Below, piece after piece: positions 26,301-37,611 of a DNA stretch of 64,000 nt. Every line of letters begins with the position of its first letter. Position 1 is the stretch's first letter. The DNA comes from Styela clava (taxonomy: Eukaryota > Chordata > Ascidiacea > Stolidobranchia > Styelidae), in assembly GCF_964204865.1 (NCBI RefSeq), contig NC_135259.1, positions 7,512,974-7,576,973 of the forward strand. Direction: 5' to 3'. A program made the position numbers and the translations under genes. The notes beneath the pieces were generated by a model that made no database searches, had not been told where the DNA came from, and saw only the letters and a program-made list of their open reading frames with translations.

Positions 26301-29300
26301 ACTAAGTCAAGTTTAAGAAATGCTTGTATAATAGTCAAACATATTCCAGGATCTAAATGCTATCATCCAATAAACATGCTCGAATTGAAAATAATACATG
26401 TTAAATGATTTAATCATTCTGAATAAAACCAATGTATGGTAATCGTAAATAAACGAAAAACTCTAATAAACAAAATTCTGATACTAAAGCATGAGTTTAT
26501 ACAACAACAGTTTCTCAGTTTATTCAAAAACAAATTTAAATAATGAATTACCTCCCGAACAATGTGAATACGAATCACATATAAATTCCGCCGGTAGTGG
26601 ACACTTTCGATTCATTCGTTGAGCGTCCATACCAGAACATAGCATATCTCCCTCTTGTCGTTTTCGATCAAAGTTAGGCTCGGAAGGATATGGGCTATTT
26701 TCCCTAAAACATGGAAGCATTGATCAAATATGTGGACTCTAGTGTAGTACGTTGTTTCCGGTACCCCGCTTGGTAAAACAATTTGGAGACGGTTATTCGT
26801 GGTGGAATAAAAACTGTTCCACTTCAATATAAATCAAACAGTTGAATTAGAGGTGAAATATCGTATCCCAGAGATCTAGGAAGTAATTTGAAATTGAATG
26901 AAAGTTATAGAAGAAGTGTAAATTTTAGGTCGATAGGTTCATTAGTTGAGATAATACGATTTATAAAAACAACCGTAACAGAATCAACCAACCCCAACAG
27001 CAACAAGAATTTACCCAAGTGAACAATTTGTCAACTTTGAGTCGAACAAAATGATTGTAAACAATTGGATGCAATGAGAGTAGAATATGGAAGCATCATA
27101 TTACAATCGTATTTATTAGACAGTTGACCAAGATGCAAAAGTATCGACACAATGTTTTGAATATACAACAATAAATATAAGTTTATGAGTAAAACGGTTG
27201 TTCATGGAATACTAAGTGGCAAACCCCGATTGGGATCTCATGCTTTCTTACAAATGTGAGCAAGATAACATAATTGTAGACTATTGTGAGGCATCAAATT
27301 TCTGCTCTTAATTATTTTACACACGCATTGCTATACTTGCGTAATATGATGAGTCTAAGACCCACATGATTGGTTGTACAAAATTATACGATATTTCCAT
27401 AATTAGTAATTTACTCACGTACAAAGACCCCCTTGAGTGCAAAAGTTAATCTTTTGGCAATAAATAAATGGATATTGGCAAAGTGTTTCATCGCTTCGAC
27501 AAAATGGATCTGAAACACAAATCAGATAACGGACTTATTTTAGCGAAGGCAGTAATAACTTCACAGAGTGGCCGAGAACAATATTCACAAAAAAGCCATA
27601 CTGCATATTGCATCATCAATCATTATATCACACTCTTTTTAATAATTTTTGCTCTTCATTTAAATTCAATTCATCATTTTTTTTTCGTACTCGAAATTTT
27701 ATGATTGGTTCTTTGTTTTATCCTACTGGGAGTGGAGATTAAAAATTATAATGTATATATATGAAAAGCATAAGTGGTATATTTACCACATCTGTTTTAA
27801 ATTATTGCTGAATTAATCTTTCTATTTTTTGCTGTATAAATAATGGCAAAGGAAAGTAAAAAAAATGCACCTGAGAGTTGTTGAGTTATATATTTTTGTA
27901 AATTAAAGTTATATGAATAATGCTTGGAACAAATAGTTTAACAAAAACTTGAAAAATCCGATGATATCACCAAAGTAGCACCGAATAATGTGATATCTAA
28001 CATTGGCAAAAAAACTTTAATGATAAATGATTATTTATTAAAAAATTTATGAATTAATACTAGAGTCAGTCTGCAAAAAAATTTGTTTTTAAATTGGACT
28101 GCTTGGGTTTCACAGACTCGTCTTTGTCACGGGAAAACCGACAAATTTTTTTACTAGATACTAGGTAGATGTTTGTTGTTTTCACCTGCTTTGCAAAGGG
28201 AGGAGGCTTTATGAGCTTGACTTTTGGGAAGATAGCAGAATCTATGTGTGACGGATCGGCATAAATGTCCAGTTTTGTTGCTGTCCAGGAACCGCCGTAA
28301 GTCTTTGTCGCTGTTGTCCCTAGACACAAGACATTTAATAGCGCTTGGTATTAATGTGAATTATGAACTCATATAATGAGAAGACGTATCAACAGCTCTA
28401 TGAATATAAACAAACATTTTTATATAAAGTTATGGAAATTGTATTTTCAACTGACATGCAATGGCGGGTGATGTGGATATAGGTATCGCAATACGATTCA
28501 CGTGGTACACACCCTGATCCGTCTGTACATTTGAATTCGTCGTTGTAACATTCAGCATCTACAAATAAATGTGTAAAAGTTGAATTTATATCAACGAAAA
28601 AGTTATTATTATTGTTTAATGGTGTTTATGACTGGCGATGTTTTATGCACCTGGAATATGATATGCTGCTTCTAACGCTTCTACCCGTTGCGAGGACGTA
28701 TTTATGACAAAATATATAATTCCGGGGTTTGTTATAAAATGTTGGGGGCTTTTTTCTTCAAAATACCATATTTGCAAATACAGAATAACATTTAATGTTC
28801 ATTCTCGAGTACAAAACAGGTTATATTTTGTTAGGAGTGGCGCCAAATCTGCCTAAAATTAAGGATGAAACACTTTATATTTTTTGAATAAACAAATTAC
28901 TTCTACCTTTTAAACAAACTGCTGATTGCAAGTGTTTGAGATTTTCAGGTAACATACAAACAAACCCGTCTCTGCGACAAGGAATTCCAGATTGGTCAAG
29001 ACTCAAGTTGCGTCGTATCTCATCAATGCCATCTCTATGGAAAAAGAATAGCGTTGAATATTATTGTGATACAAAGTAGATCAATGGATCGTTTTGCTAA
29101 ATTCTTGTTGTTGTTTTTGTTGTTAGTACTCTTCTTGGTATTTCTCAATCCTCATATAGTTTGGAGACCTGATTAATTTTATTTTTTCGCTGTGACTCAA
29201 AGAGTGTAAGATCTTTTTTATGACATTTTTCGGCGTAAAATAACTTTAGTGTCCATGTGTCATTGCAGTAAGGTGAAGGGGAGAAGCTTGCATACCGGTA

Positions 29301-30629
29301 TTCGGCCCATTATTACCGGTATTCAAATTGACCAATTGTTAACGTTTAAAATAATAAAATAGATATGAACAATCTTGTTATGGGGTTACTATGTTCATAC
29401 TAATGATTCATGATGAACTAATTGCAGTGACATTTGAAGAATTTCTTGCTATGTTTAACGAACATTTGTTACGATTGAAATGTACTTGTACAGTGATGTA
29501 GAAAAAATGAAACCACCAATATATTATACAAACTAACTTACTCGCAGTCAATTTCTCCATCGCAAAAAGAAGAAATAGGAAGCTTGAGGGTTCCGCAATC
29601 AAATTCTAAATTATAAATATGAAAATAAAAGCAGGGTTTTTACGCTCAAAATAAGCCCCAAAAGTTGGTATACAATTTTTCACTGAGAATAGATGCAAGT
29701 AATATACGTACTGAAACAAGAGTTACCAACACGAATATTGTGCATTTTATTAATCAAATTGAACTTTTTTTGAATAGGGTATTGAAAATATATAAAATAA
29801 AATGCTATCAACCGTCAGAGATTTTATGTTTTGCATCCTTCTTCTGTTGGAAACCGTTTAAGGCGGTAGGTTAAGAAGACAATATCAAGCCTATCAAATT
29901 AACGTTTCAGTCATAAGTGGCATTGTTATGTTATTGTCATTTATATTCTAACCGTTGATATTTCGAGCCGAAATAAGAAATTCAAATAGAATTTGAAGAA
30001 TAAAAAGCAGTGTCAGCATGTAAGATTCATCTGTACAAAACTCGTTTGCTAAACTTCATTTAAAGTTACCAATTCACTGAAACGGCCAAAATAATATATT
30101 TCCAACACATCGTAATAAACATCGTAATAAATCTAATTGATTAAATTACATCAATGATAATATATGGAGTAATATATGTACAAAATGACATTAAATCAAT
30201 TTATGTTTTGTTTCAAATTCTTTTTCTACATTTATTTCGGATTTATAATTCCAAAACAACGAGTTCCGTATGATGACATTTCATCATTAAAATGCACGAA
30301 GTTGCAGTGCTGAGCTCGGCCAATCTAACTGATTAGGGAAGACTTTTTTTTTCAAAAAATACAGGTTTCCCAAACTTTTTTGATTCTTAAGTGCCTAATC
30401 ATATTCGAAAAAATAGAAGCACGATATTATGAGTGACAATAGAACATGCAAGCAAATATTTGACAATTAATATTCTATAAAATAGGTTGAATTTAGACTG
30501 AAAGTGATGCAGAATTTCAGCAATATTATATTAACACTGACCTGCGTTTATTTGAATCATGCATAGAAGTATAGCAAATGGGATTGTCCATTGTTCAGCT
30601 CCGTATCCCTTAATGTTTGAATCTTTCAT
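17385..30629 (-). CDS. LDLa-module GPCR, GRL101/LGR-type 7TM, without LRRs
   Basis: Twenty-four exons join in frame to 889 aa. They are 30629-30542, 29605-29542, 29034-28907, 28558-28456, 28319-28186, 27509-27419, 26703-26552, 25950-25903, 25320-25165, 25082-25007, 24762-24707, 24447-24385, 23647-23434, 22900-22837, 22135-22040, 21331-21202, 21008-20973, 19581-19442, 19377-19196, 19133-18991, 18349-18148, 18065-17920, 17661-17518 and 17398-17385. The first encodes a signal or hydrophobic leader (WTIPFAILLCMIQINA). About a dozen degenerate LDLa modules follow, such as CDGEIDCEDGIDE, CDGIIDCPDLSDEC and CDGSQDCKSGSDEC. Next is a rhodopsin-family 7TM domain of LGR/relaxin-receptor type: LAGNAFVIIFSI (TM1), NLSASDFLVG (TM2), TESSVFTLTIITGFR (TM3), TVIIITDLLCWMPI (TM6), NPMLYY (TM7). 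No leucine-rich repeats were found. GFR replaces the usual E/DRx. It probably signals through a G protein at the plasma membrane; the ligand is unknown. The last two 3' junctions are least certain. Confidence 0.82.
19668..20160. repeat. 18-bp minisatellite in GPCR intron
   Basis: About 27 imperfect units of roughly acatttgcacccacggac run head to tail. Because 18 is a multiple of three, long open frames appear on both strands (for example 19618-19980 and 19840-20130) with repetitive peptides. These frames are artefacts of the repeat and not genes. It lies in the intron between the exon at 20973-21008 and the TM1/TM2 exon at 19442-19581. Confidence 0.9.
21765..21830. repeat. 28-bp-arm inverted repeat (hairpin) in GPCR intron
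   Basis: The left arm, tagtgcgctgatggatggtt plus agtaactt, is mirrored by aagttatt plus aaccatccatcagcgcacta, with a 10-nt spacer. Only one mismatch was seen, and AT-rich tracts extend the pairing outward. It lies in the intron between the exons at 22040-22135 and 21202-21331. It could be a foldback element remnant or a structured RNA; no function is shown. Confidence 0.8.
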
Positions 30630-31881
30630 TTTATAGAAAGTATTGAACAGAATTATGTATTTCTAATAAATGTCGGTTTTATCTGATATTTGCAAATACT
30701 AATATATTTTTATTTAAAAAATACTATGTATATATATATATATAATTATTAATCTTTGTTTGTACATTGATCTTTTATCACTCTATAATTTTATTGTTTA
30801 TTGCGTATTTCAATAACCTAATAATTCGAATCTAGTGATTACTGATTGTTTTTGTAAACTGATATATTCAAAATTAAATTCAAATAATTTTAACTTTTAA
30901 AAGTAGACGTTTGCTTCTGTGACATTTTTCTTCACTATTAGTTAAGCGAAGGCTAAAATCCTGTAGTGTAAATGAAGCTAATAAACGTAACCTTTGAACA
31001 TTTTTTTTATTTTTTTATCAAACTTATCCGAATTTTATTGTGTATTGTAAGTAATACGCTAATAAACAAACTGCTCTGCACGAACAAATATACGCGAGGT
31101 GCTTTTCTGGCAACACATGCAAATTTACTATATATATATATATATATACTAGAGTTTGATATTCACAGGAATAAAAATCTCGTTATTATCAATTTTCTAT
31201 TTGTGTAACAAACAACCATTCTAAATACATGTTCCTCCTTCACCTCTACTCATCTTATTCTTTTCAAGATTGTTACGATGATGATAAATTCTCAACTAGA
31301 CTATGCATGTTGCGGGTTCCTTCCATTCATATCTGTATCTAGTGGTAGAAATTCAAATCGAAAGTGGATATAACAATGCACGCAATTCCCGTGTTAATAA
31401 GACAGTTGAAATGACGGAAATAATGATACAAAATTGAGCAAAATATGTTATACGTATCTGTTAAGTATCTAATAATTTGACATATTTTCGCTATAGTGTT
31501 TTTGAGACATTATTTCACGACGAGATTTTGGCAAAAGTATAATGCCATTACTAAGTAAACATAACAAACTGGTACGTTCACTTTCTTATAAAGTTTATAA
31601 GAAAGTGAATAAAACAAAAATTTAGTGCATGCACTCTCGTTACACACAACAAAACAAATATGTATAACCCTAACCTGGTACAAACGCTGCGGAAGTACCG
31701 CAAAATAATTATATCTTTGATAGACGTTGCCGTTTCGGCAAAAAATCGGAACTTTGAAGAAACGTTTCAAAACATTAGACCGGTTCGGAAAACAACTTGT
31801 TCTTGGTTTTATTGATTGCATGACGTTTATTTTAAGTTAAAGTGTTTCTCGTATATTTGAGTAGAATATTTATATAATTTG
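30630..31881. other. upstream region of the GPCR gene
   Basis: No gene is supported. The stretch contains AT dinucleotide runs near 30727-30743 and 31127-31148 and a 33-nt palindrome at 31577-31609. The tract cctaacctggtaca near 31670 also occurs near 16918. The promoter of the minus-strand GPCR gene should lie near its low-coordinate end. Confidence 0.4.
31577..31609. repeat. perfect palindrome with 16-bp arms
   Basis: The arm ttcactttcttataaa is followed by a single g and then the exact reverse complement tttataagaaagtgaa. There is no coding context. It could be a cruciform-forming site, a foldback remnant or a palindromic junction. Confidence 0.85.
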
Positions 31882-32046
31882 GTACTCCCGTAGTGTGTTT
31901 ACCAGAAGGTTAGGGATAGGTCAAATTTTATTCCGATTTTCCCTATTTTAGTTTATCACGAATTCGGGGACTGTCAGTGTTAGCAAAGTGAATATACTCC
32001 TACCCATAGGTTTCAGTTCCTTTACCTAACGTGATGTAGCGTCGCA
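31882..32046 (+). repeat. dispersed repeat R, copy 2
   Basis: This is a plus-strand copy of the repeat also seen at 16739-16935 and 57925-58082. The core gtgttagcaaagtgaatat is followed by a caggtttcagttccttt-like block. It ends close to the hAT element that starts at 32058, so its 3' part may have been cut off by that insertion. Confidence 0.6.
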
Positions 32047-32057
32047 TTTGTCTAGTG

Positions 32058-33041
32058 CAAGTATCACCAGCCTTTTCGAAGCCGAGGGCTACTTTCTGGT
32101 TACAGATTGAGCCGCGGGCTACCAATTCAATGTACACTTCTAAAAAATCGCGGCTGTGTGGCCATCGTTAGTGTGCTAAGCGTTAGGTTCACAGGTTAGA
32201 ATTCTATGTGAGGATAGTTATGTGCGAGAGGATTGCTGGACCCCTTACCGCAGTTGGGATGGCTTCCTTCGCCATTAAGTTCATGCTTACGAAAACAAAT
32301 ACTTAGCTAATCCCATACCCGACATGAAATGGTAACCGGACGAGAGGCCCTGGTTCGCTATATGATTAAGCCGTCTTATGGTCTATCTTCTCCCCCGGGA
32401 TAAATATGTAAATCCCATCCTATTCTGAGTTTATGTCAAAAATGTTGATTCACAAAGATAGGTTGAACGAAACAATGGTCTCGTAAAATAGTATTGCTGT
32501 ATGATTTGAATCGCGAGCTGTTCTGCCCGTACTGCGCTGACCAGTGGATAGTGAGTGGGTAGATTTCGTGACAAGACGTGAAATACATTTTCGCTTTGCC
32601 GTCGCTACAATCGCCCCAAAAAATGAGACACGTGCAGGCAGTTATCATGGTGGTAAAAATATATCCACCCCCATTCATTATGAAAATGGTGGGTTTTTCA
32701 TCGTTTTTCTGCCATTTTTCTTTGGAATCAATAATTATATTATTGCTGCTCCACAAAACAACGGACAAGAAAAAGCGCGGGTTCGTGGTAAGTTATATCA
32801 GTGTGATGTCATAATTGGAAGAGTGATAATTGACCCGTCACATTACTGAAGTCAAATAAAAATCAGGTTGATGGCTACAATATTTAATATAGTGCCATAC
32901 AAGAATAACAGGACAATATTTAACTGATGTAGCTTACTCATAAGCCCCGTTATTAAGCTTAGTTTGGAACAGACCTCCGGGAGACTCATATGGTCTTTAA
33001 GGGCGACTTGGTGCCCGCGGGCTACGCGTTGGTGACCCCTG
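32058..33041. mobile_element. non-autonomous hAT element with perfect 8-bp TSD
   Basis: The 984-bp element starts caagtatcaccagcc and ends with ggtgacccctg, whose reverse complement begins caggggtcacc. Subterminal gagggctac and gcgggctac tracts mirror each other. The flanking 8-mers at 32050-32057 and 33042-33049 are identical (gtctagtg), the length typical of hAT transposition. No transposase frame is present. Open frames at 32436-32849 on both strands have no known domain. A SINE-like segment lies inside at about 32165-32410. Confidence 0.85.
32165..32410 (+). repeat. SINE-like or dispersed repeat, copy inside hAT
   Basis: This segment shares ordered blocks with 38700-38935: tccca, ccgacatgaaatggtaaccg (ccgacatgatatggtgaccg there), gacgagag, and atgattaagc then cttatgg. 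The 5' part has a weakly tRNA-like look, but I could not confirm A and B boxes. Assignment to the SINE class is tentative. Confidence 0.45.
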
Positions 33042-33049
33042 GTCTAGTG

Positions 33050-36000
33050 AGTAGCCTAATTCAGTCATAAAAAATGTGTAAAAATGTATCACCCATACCC
33101 GGCAAACTATCCCAGTCCACACGTGAAAAATAAACGTAGTTTTGGTTTGCAGGTAATCTTTAATCTTTTTATAGTGGGTGACCACCAATGTTGTCACAAA
33201 GAGGGTATAAAAATAAAGCATTTTGATCTGCACATGACGTTGCGGTTTTTAATAAAAAAATGTTAGAAATTAACAAATTGAAGTGAGTGATTGTTTAAAT
33301 GTGTAATTTGGCGTAAACGTAGAAAGTACTATGACCTATAAAATGAGTGTGAAGCTAGTTTAGCAACCACGAATTTCTGAGATCAATCAAGCCCTTTGCA
33401 ACGATAAAATAAAACGGCATTCGCACGTGAAACTGCCGACATCTCTCAAGCCTCTTGAATTCTTCTAGTTCCTTCATTCGTTTTGGTTTCTTCTAGCTTT
33501 GCTCAAATTTCATCCACGACACCTGAAATAAAAATGAAGACATATTATTCATGATTTGAAGTCTCAGAATATTTTAAATGGAGATGATATGCATATTTTT
33601 ATAAGTTTCTAAAAGAAGATTCTATAATTACAACATTATAATCAAGACAATATTAACAGTCGTTTCATTGTATACCGGTACCGTCCGCAGCTGACCATCA
33701 GATATCAACTTACGCGAAAAAGAAACCCCAACAAGGAAAGCTATTTCTTAATTTTGATAACGAAATGGCACACAAATAAGTGAATCCCATGGAAGTCACA
33801 AAAACTATTGAAATAAATAAAAACAATAGCCTTCTAACGAAAAATTTAATCTTTAAACACTGTAAATTGCAAATAGTCAAGTACTTAAAGTAGAAAATAT
33901 TTATTTCGAGTCGACCGTACTCTCCCTCAATTGGAACTGTATGTAGACATTTATCATAAACAGTGTTGGTATGCCTGTAAAATATTGAAAATGAATAAAT
34001 AATTCCAGTAGCAAAGTAGGCCTACGTACGGCTATAGCATGGTCCAATACATTCGATAGCACTGCGGACTTAAATTGCTGGGTTTGCTTACAGTCTTACA
34101 TAGTATCGCCCTGAATTTTATTTAACTATTTGTAATAATTTCCAACATGACTCCTGCAATGAGGTTACTCCCTATTGCGATGAAGCGTCACTTATTTTGT
34201 TTATGTTCTTTATCGTTATTTCAAAATTTAGAAGCATTACGGTTTGGCCCGTTCAGCGAAAATTGGCAGCAGATAAGACAACACTTTTTTAATTGGATGA
34301 AATACATAATTCTGTGGCTACGATTCTTTGACATAAACGTGGGTCTGGCTCTAACATATTTTGCCATATAAAATTATGAGCGCGATTTGGTGCTTAAAAT
34401 GACGAAAGTTGGAACGAAGCAATACAGTTTTTTCCCCAATATTGGGCGGTAAAATAAAAATAAAAACATTTTTTATTGCTAATAATTGATCAGGTCTTAT
34501 TTGCCGGAAAAATACGAATCGTGTCTATATAAAATTTTAAGGGTATAATTCATAGAAAATTCCATTTGACATGGTCACGACAAAGCTGAGCTTATACTCA
34601 ATATAAATAAAATATAAACTTGTCGCAGATTTACCGGAAAAATAATAAATGTTATTTATTAAAGAAATGCAATTAGAAAAGACAAATCAACTTTAAATTG
34701 CATTCAGCAAAATAAATAACATTGATTTCCTTGGTCTATAATTGCAATATATTGTACCTCATTATGTGAATGTAAATTGAAATTTCAACAGATTTTGACC
34801 ACTTATTATGGGTTAGACTTGCTATACTTTCATCTGGTTCAGTGATGCATAACCGTATAATTGACAATGTCGCATTTCTTTTGATTAAATAATGGACTAC
34901 CAGTGTTTTAGAAAGCTGAAAATAAATTTATATGAGATGATGAAACGTAGGTAAATTTTATCTTATTTTGATTAGAATGATATATTCTTGTGCGAAATAT
35001 GTCATTATCAGTGGAACGGTGAGGCTTTGCTCATACTATACAATGTTAGTTCATTTTCAAGCAGGTTCCCATAAAATTACATATATTTTTTTTATTTAAA
35101 ACGATGTGTTAGTGTATTATATATTCTCTCATTTTGTATTCTTCAAGTCTCTCTTCTCTTCTCGTTTATTTTCTCCTAAAAATATAACTCAATTTTCAAA
35201 TTTAAAAAAATACTTTACGAGCAAATTTCGTCATATAATTTAATAAAATCCAAATTCTATTTTTGTGAAAGTTTTCCCAAAATACACAAAACTTCAGAGA
35301 AATTAGACAAGTAAAATTTATTCGCCAAGATTCAAATATCAGAGATTACTACAGAAATTGCTTCTCAGAGATTTTTTTTTTCTAAAAATATTTAATAAAA
35401 CTCTACAGTTACAGGTATGTGTAATACCGTTGGTAATTCTTGCCTTGTTTACAATAACTTCTCCGTTCAACCCAGACGCCAGAGACATAACATCAGCTTA
35501 ATCACGGTTCTATGTGAAGTATATAATTTTCTTCTCTTCATCTTATTCGGTATCTTTATATGATCCGAACCTAAGCTGAAGAAGGCTGCAAGGAAACTAA
35601 AGAGGGAAACGTTGTGCCGACCTAACCCAAGCTAAGCTTAAAGGAGGCTTGATTGTGCTCTTACGGCCTTAGCTTAGGTAAGATCATTATGAGGGCGCGA
35701 CTGAGATGTGCTTCAGTTGGAGAATGCATATTCATTTCACTGACTTGTAACTTATATGTACCATGGTTGAAGATTGCCTTTGTCGCTAGAAGGTTATTAC
35801 TTTTTATTTATTTCAAAAATGTCTGTGGTCCAATTGGGATTCGTTTTTCACACTAAAGTTTTGCATGCTTACGTCATTATGTAAAAATTGCGCACCGTGT
35901 GGTGGCTCTGTGGTTGCACCTCAGTGATCTGGCGGCCAGTCGAGGTCGGAAAGACTATACCGGTAGCGTACTGTAAAAGATTTGATATCGGTGTTACTTC

Positions 36001-36053
36001 ATTTTGGCTTTCGTGTTCATATATTTGACCATAGCTTTTTGTTTGTATTGCAG
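33050..36053. other. gene-free stretch before lectin exon
   Basis: No coding exon can be supported. I looked for an upstream partner of the lectin exon at 36054, which should carry a GWY..G.YYK-type segment ending in phase 2, and did not find one. A tRNA-like or SINE-like stretch (gtggctctgtggttgcacct) lies near 35902-35960. Confidence 0.4.
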
Positions 36054-36312
36054 AGAATTACTCTCAATAATAAAGCCAGGTAAATATGATACCTGGGTTG
36101 GTCTAGATGACTTTGGTCACGATGGAATATTTATTAGGGCTGATGATTGTATACAATTAACCAAAGAAAATAGTGAATGGAACACAGGAGAACGCAATGG
36201 CTATGGACTGGATGAAGATTGCGTTCATTTTTACGTCGCTGACAATTCGAAGAAGTTGAATAATATGAAATGTAGTATACCAATGAAATACCTTTGCGAG
36301 AAGAGAATTTGA
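36054..36312 (+). CDS. C-type lectin-like 3' terminal exon (partial gene)
   Basis: After an acceptor (tttgtattgcag) the exon opens in phase 2 and encodes ELLSIIKPGKYDTWVGLDDF, then GIFIRADDC, DEDCVHFY and a final YLCEKRI before TGA. This is the second half of a C-type lectin-like domain: WVGL, a region corresponding to W-x-D-G, the D/NCVH strand, and the closing C...YLCE cysteine. Asp-Glu-Asp before CVH resembles calcium-coordinating positions, but an EPN or QPD triplet is not visible, so sugar binding is uncertain. The 5' exon with the first half of the domain was not found upstream. It has the same exon phase and layout as the opposed lectin at 37612-38590. A hAT element begins 54 nt past the stop. 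Confidence 0.72.
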
Positions 36313-36366
36313 AAAAGGTTTCGACCATCGTTGTGAAGGCGGAGTCGAAATTTTAAATATCTGTAC

Positions 36367-37157
36367 CAGGGATGACCAAAACCGAATATTTTACTACTTC
36401 GAATACAATCTGAAAAAATATTTTTGAATATGAAACATCGAACACATTCATCGAATAAACTTATTATTTTTATCTGAAATTACAGAACCAAACGATTTCA
36501 AATTTTAACAATAAAGAAAGAAGTCACAAGAAGTGTATTCATTTTATTTTTATTATTTTTTTCAATTTTTCCGGAGTTATATGGAAACTGATATTTGACG
36601 TTTTGTTTTAATTAAAATGGGATGTTCTATTTTAATTCATAAAATGTGTAATTCCTATATAAAGAAACATTGGATATTGACAGATATATCACAAATTATA
36701 AATTTCATTTGATTCAAATTCATATATTAATATGCTTCTATAATAATTCATAACATGTGTAATTCATGTTAACATTTTCTAACGATATTATCTTTGTTAA
36801 GATTAAAACCGTTGAATTTTGGTGACCTGGCAATGAGTACTCCAACAAACATTCGTACTCTAGGTTTTATTCAACTTCAAAAAAAACTTATGTCTAAATC
36901 GGTATTCCAACGTCTTTTTTTAAAGGTCGCAATTTAAATAAATTTCAACTGAATAACTAAGCTTTTATTATTCAAAGTAACCCGAATTTTTTTTTAAAGA
37001 AGTGTTTTAATGACAAGTAATACAATTTTAACAATTGATAGTTTGGATTTTTTAAATAGACTTGAAAAAATATAAATTTTTTATGTAGTTGTAAAAAAAT
37101 TTCACAACTATCTCCAAGAGAGCCCGTCATGCGCACAAAATGGATTGGTCATCCCTG
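36367..37157. mobile_element. hAT-like non-autonomous element
   Basis: The left terminus cagggatgaccaaaaccg and the right terminus gattggtcatccctg are inverted copies over about 13 bp and enclose roughly 790 bp of AT-rich non-coding sequence. The flanking 8-mers match poorly, so the target duplication has decayed or the ends are slightly different. It lies just downstream of the plus-strand lectin exon and holds the first AATAAA (36510-36515) available to it. Confidence 0.65.
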
Positions 37158-37611
37158 GTCCAAATAATATAGCAATAACGATAAAGTCGATTCGATCACT
37201 TCACCACGCAGATGAAATGCGCATGAGATGCGCTAATATAGCAGTGATTCAGAGAAAACTATTGGGTAATTTGATCTCGCCCGCCTTAATTTGGACGATC
37301 ATATTTTTGAAGCATATTGTTAGCTAGTTATGTTTGAGATGGGGCGCGAAACTTGACAAATTCTTAAAATGGGGCGCAGCTTAAAAAGAGTGTGAACTAC
37401 TGTAAGAGAATAATATCAAATACCTAAACCTGTCAACAGTTTCAGTACCAAGCTGATACAGATTACCACATTATTGTTTGTGATGAATCAGAACAGAAAA
37501 AAGTTTTTTGACACTTCAATTTTTATTTGTAAATAAAAGTGCCCGCTAGTTCTTTTTTTAACAGTTGTGTGCAACCAATCACGAGATTTATAACAACAGA
37601 ATCAATTATTT

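Noticed and set aside
28066-28329. An 87-codon minus-strand open frame
   Set aside because: The real coding exon (28319-28186) uses another frame, which gives MDNSDKDLRRFLDSN and fits the phases of the neighbouring LDLa exons.
32436-32849. Overlapping open frames on both strands
   Set aside because: They lie inside the hAT element at 32058-33041, overlap each other and have no transposase or other domain.
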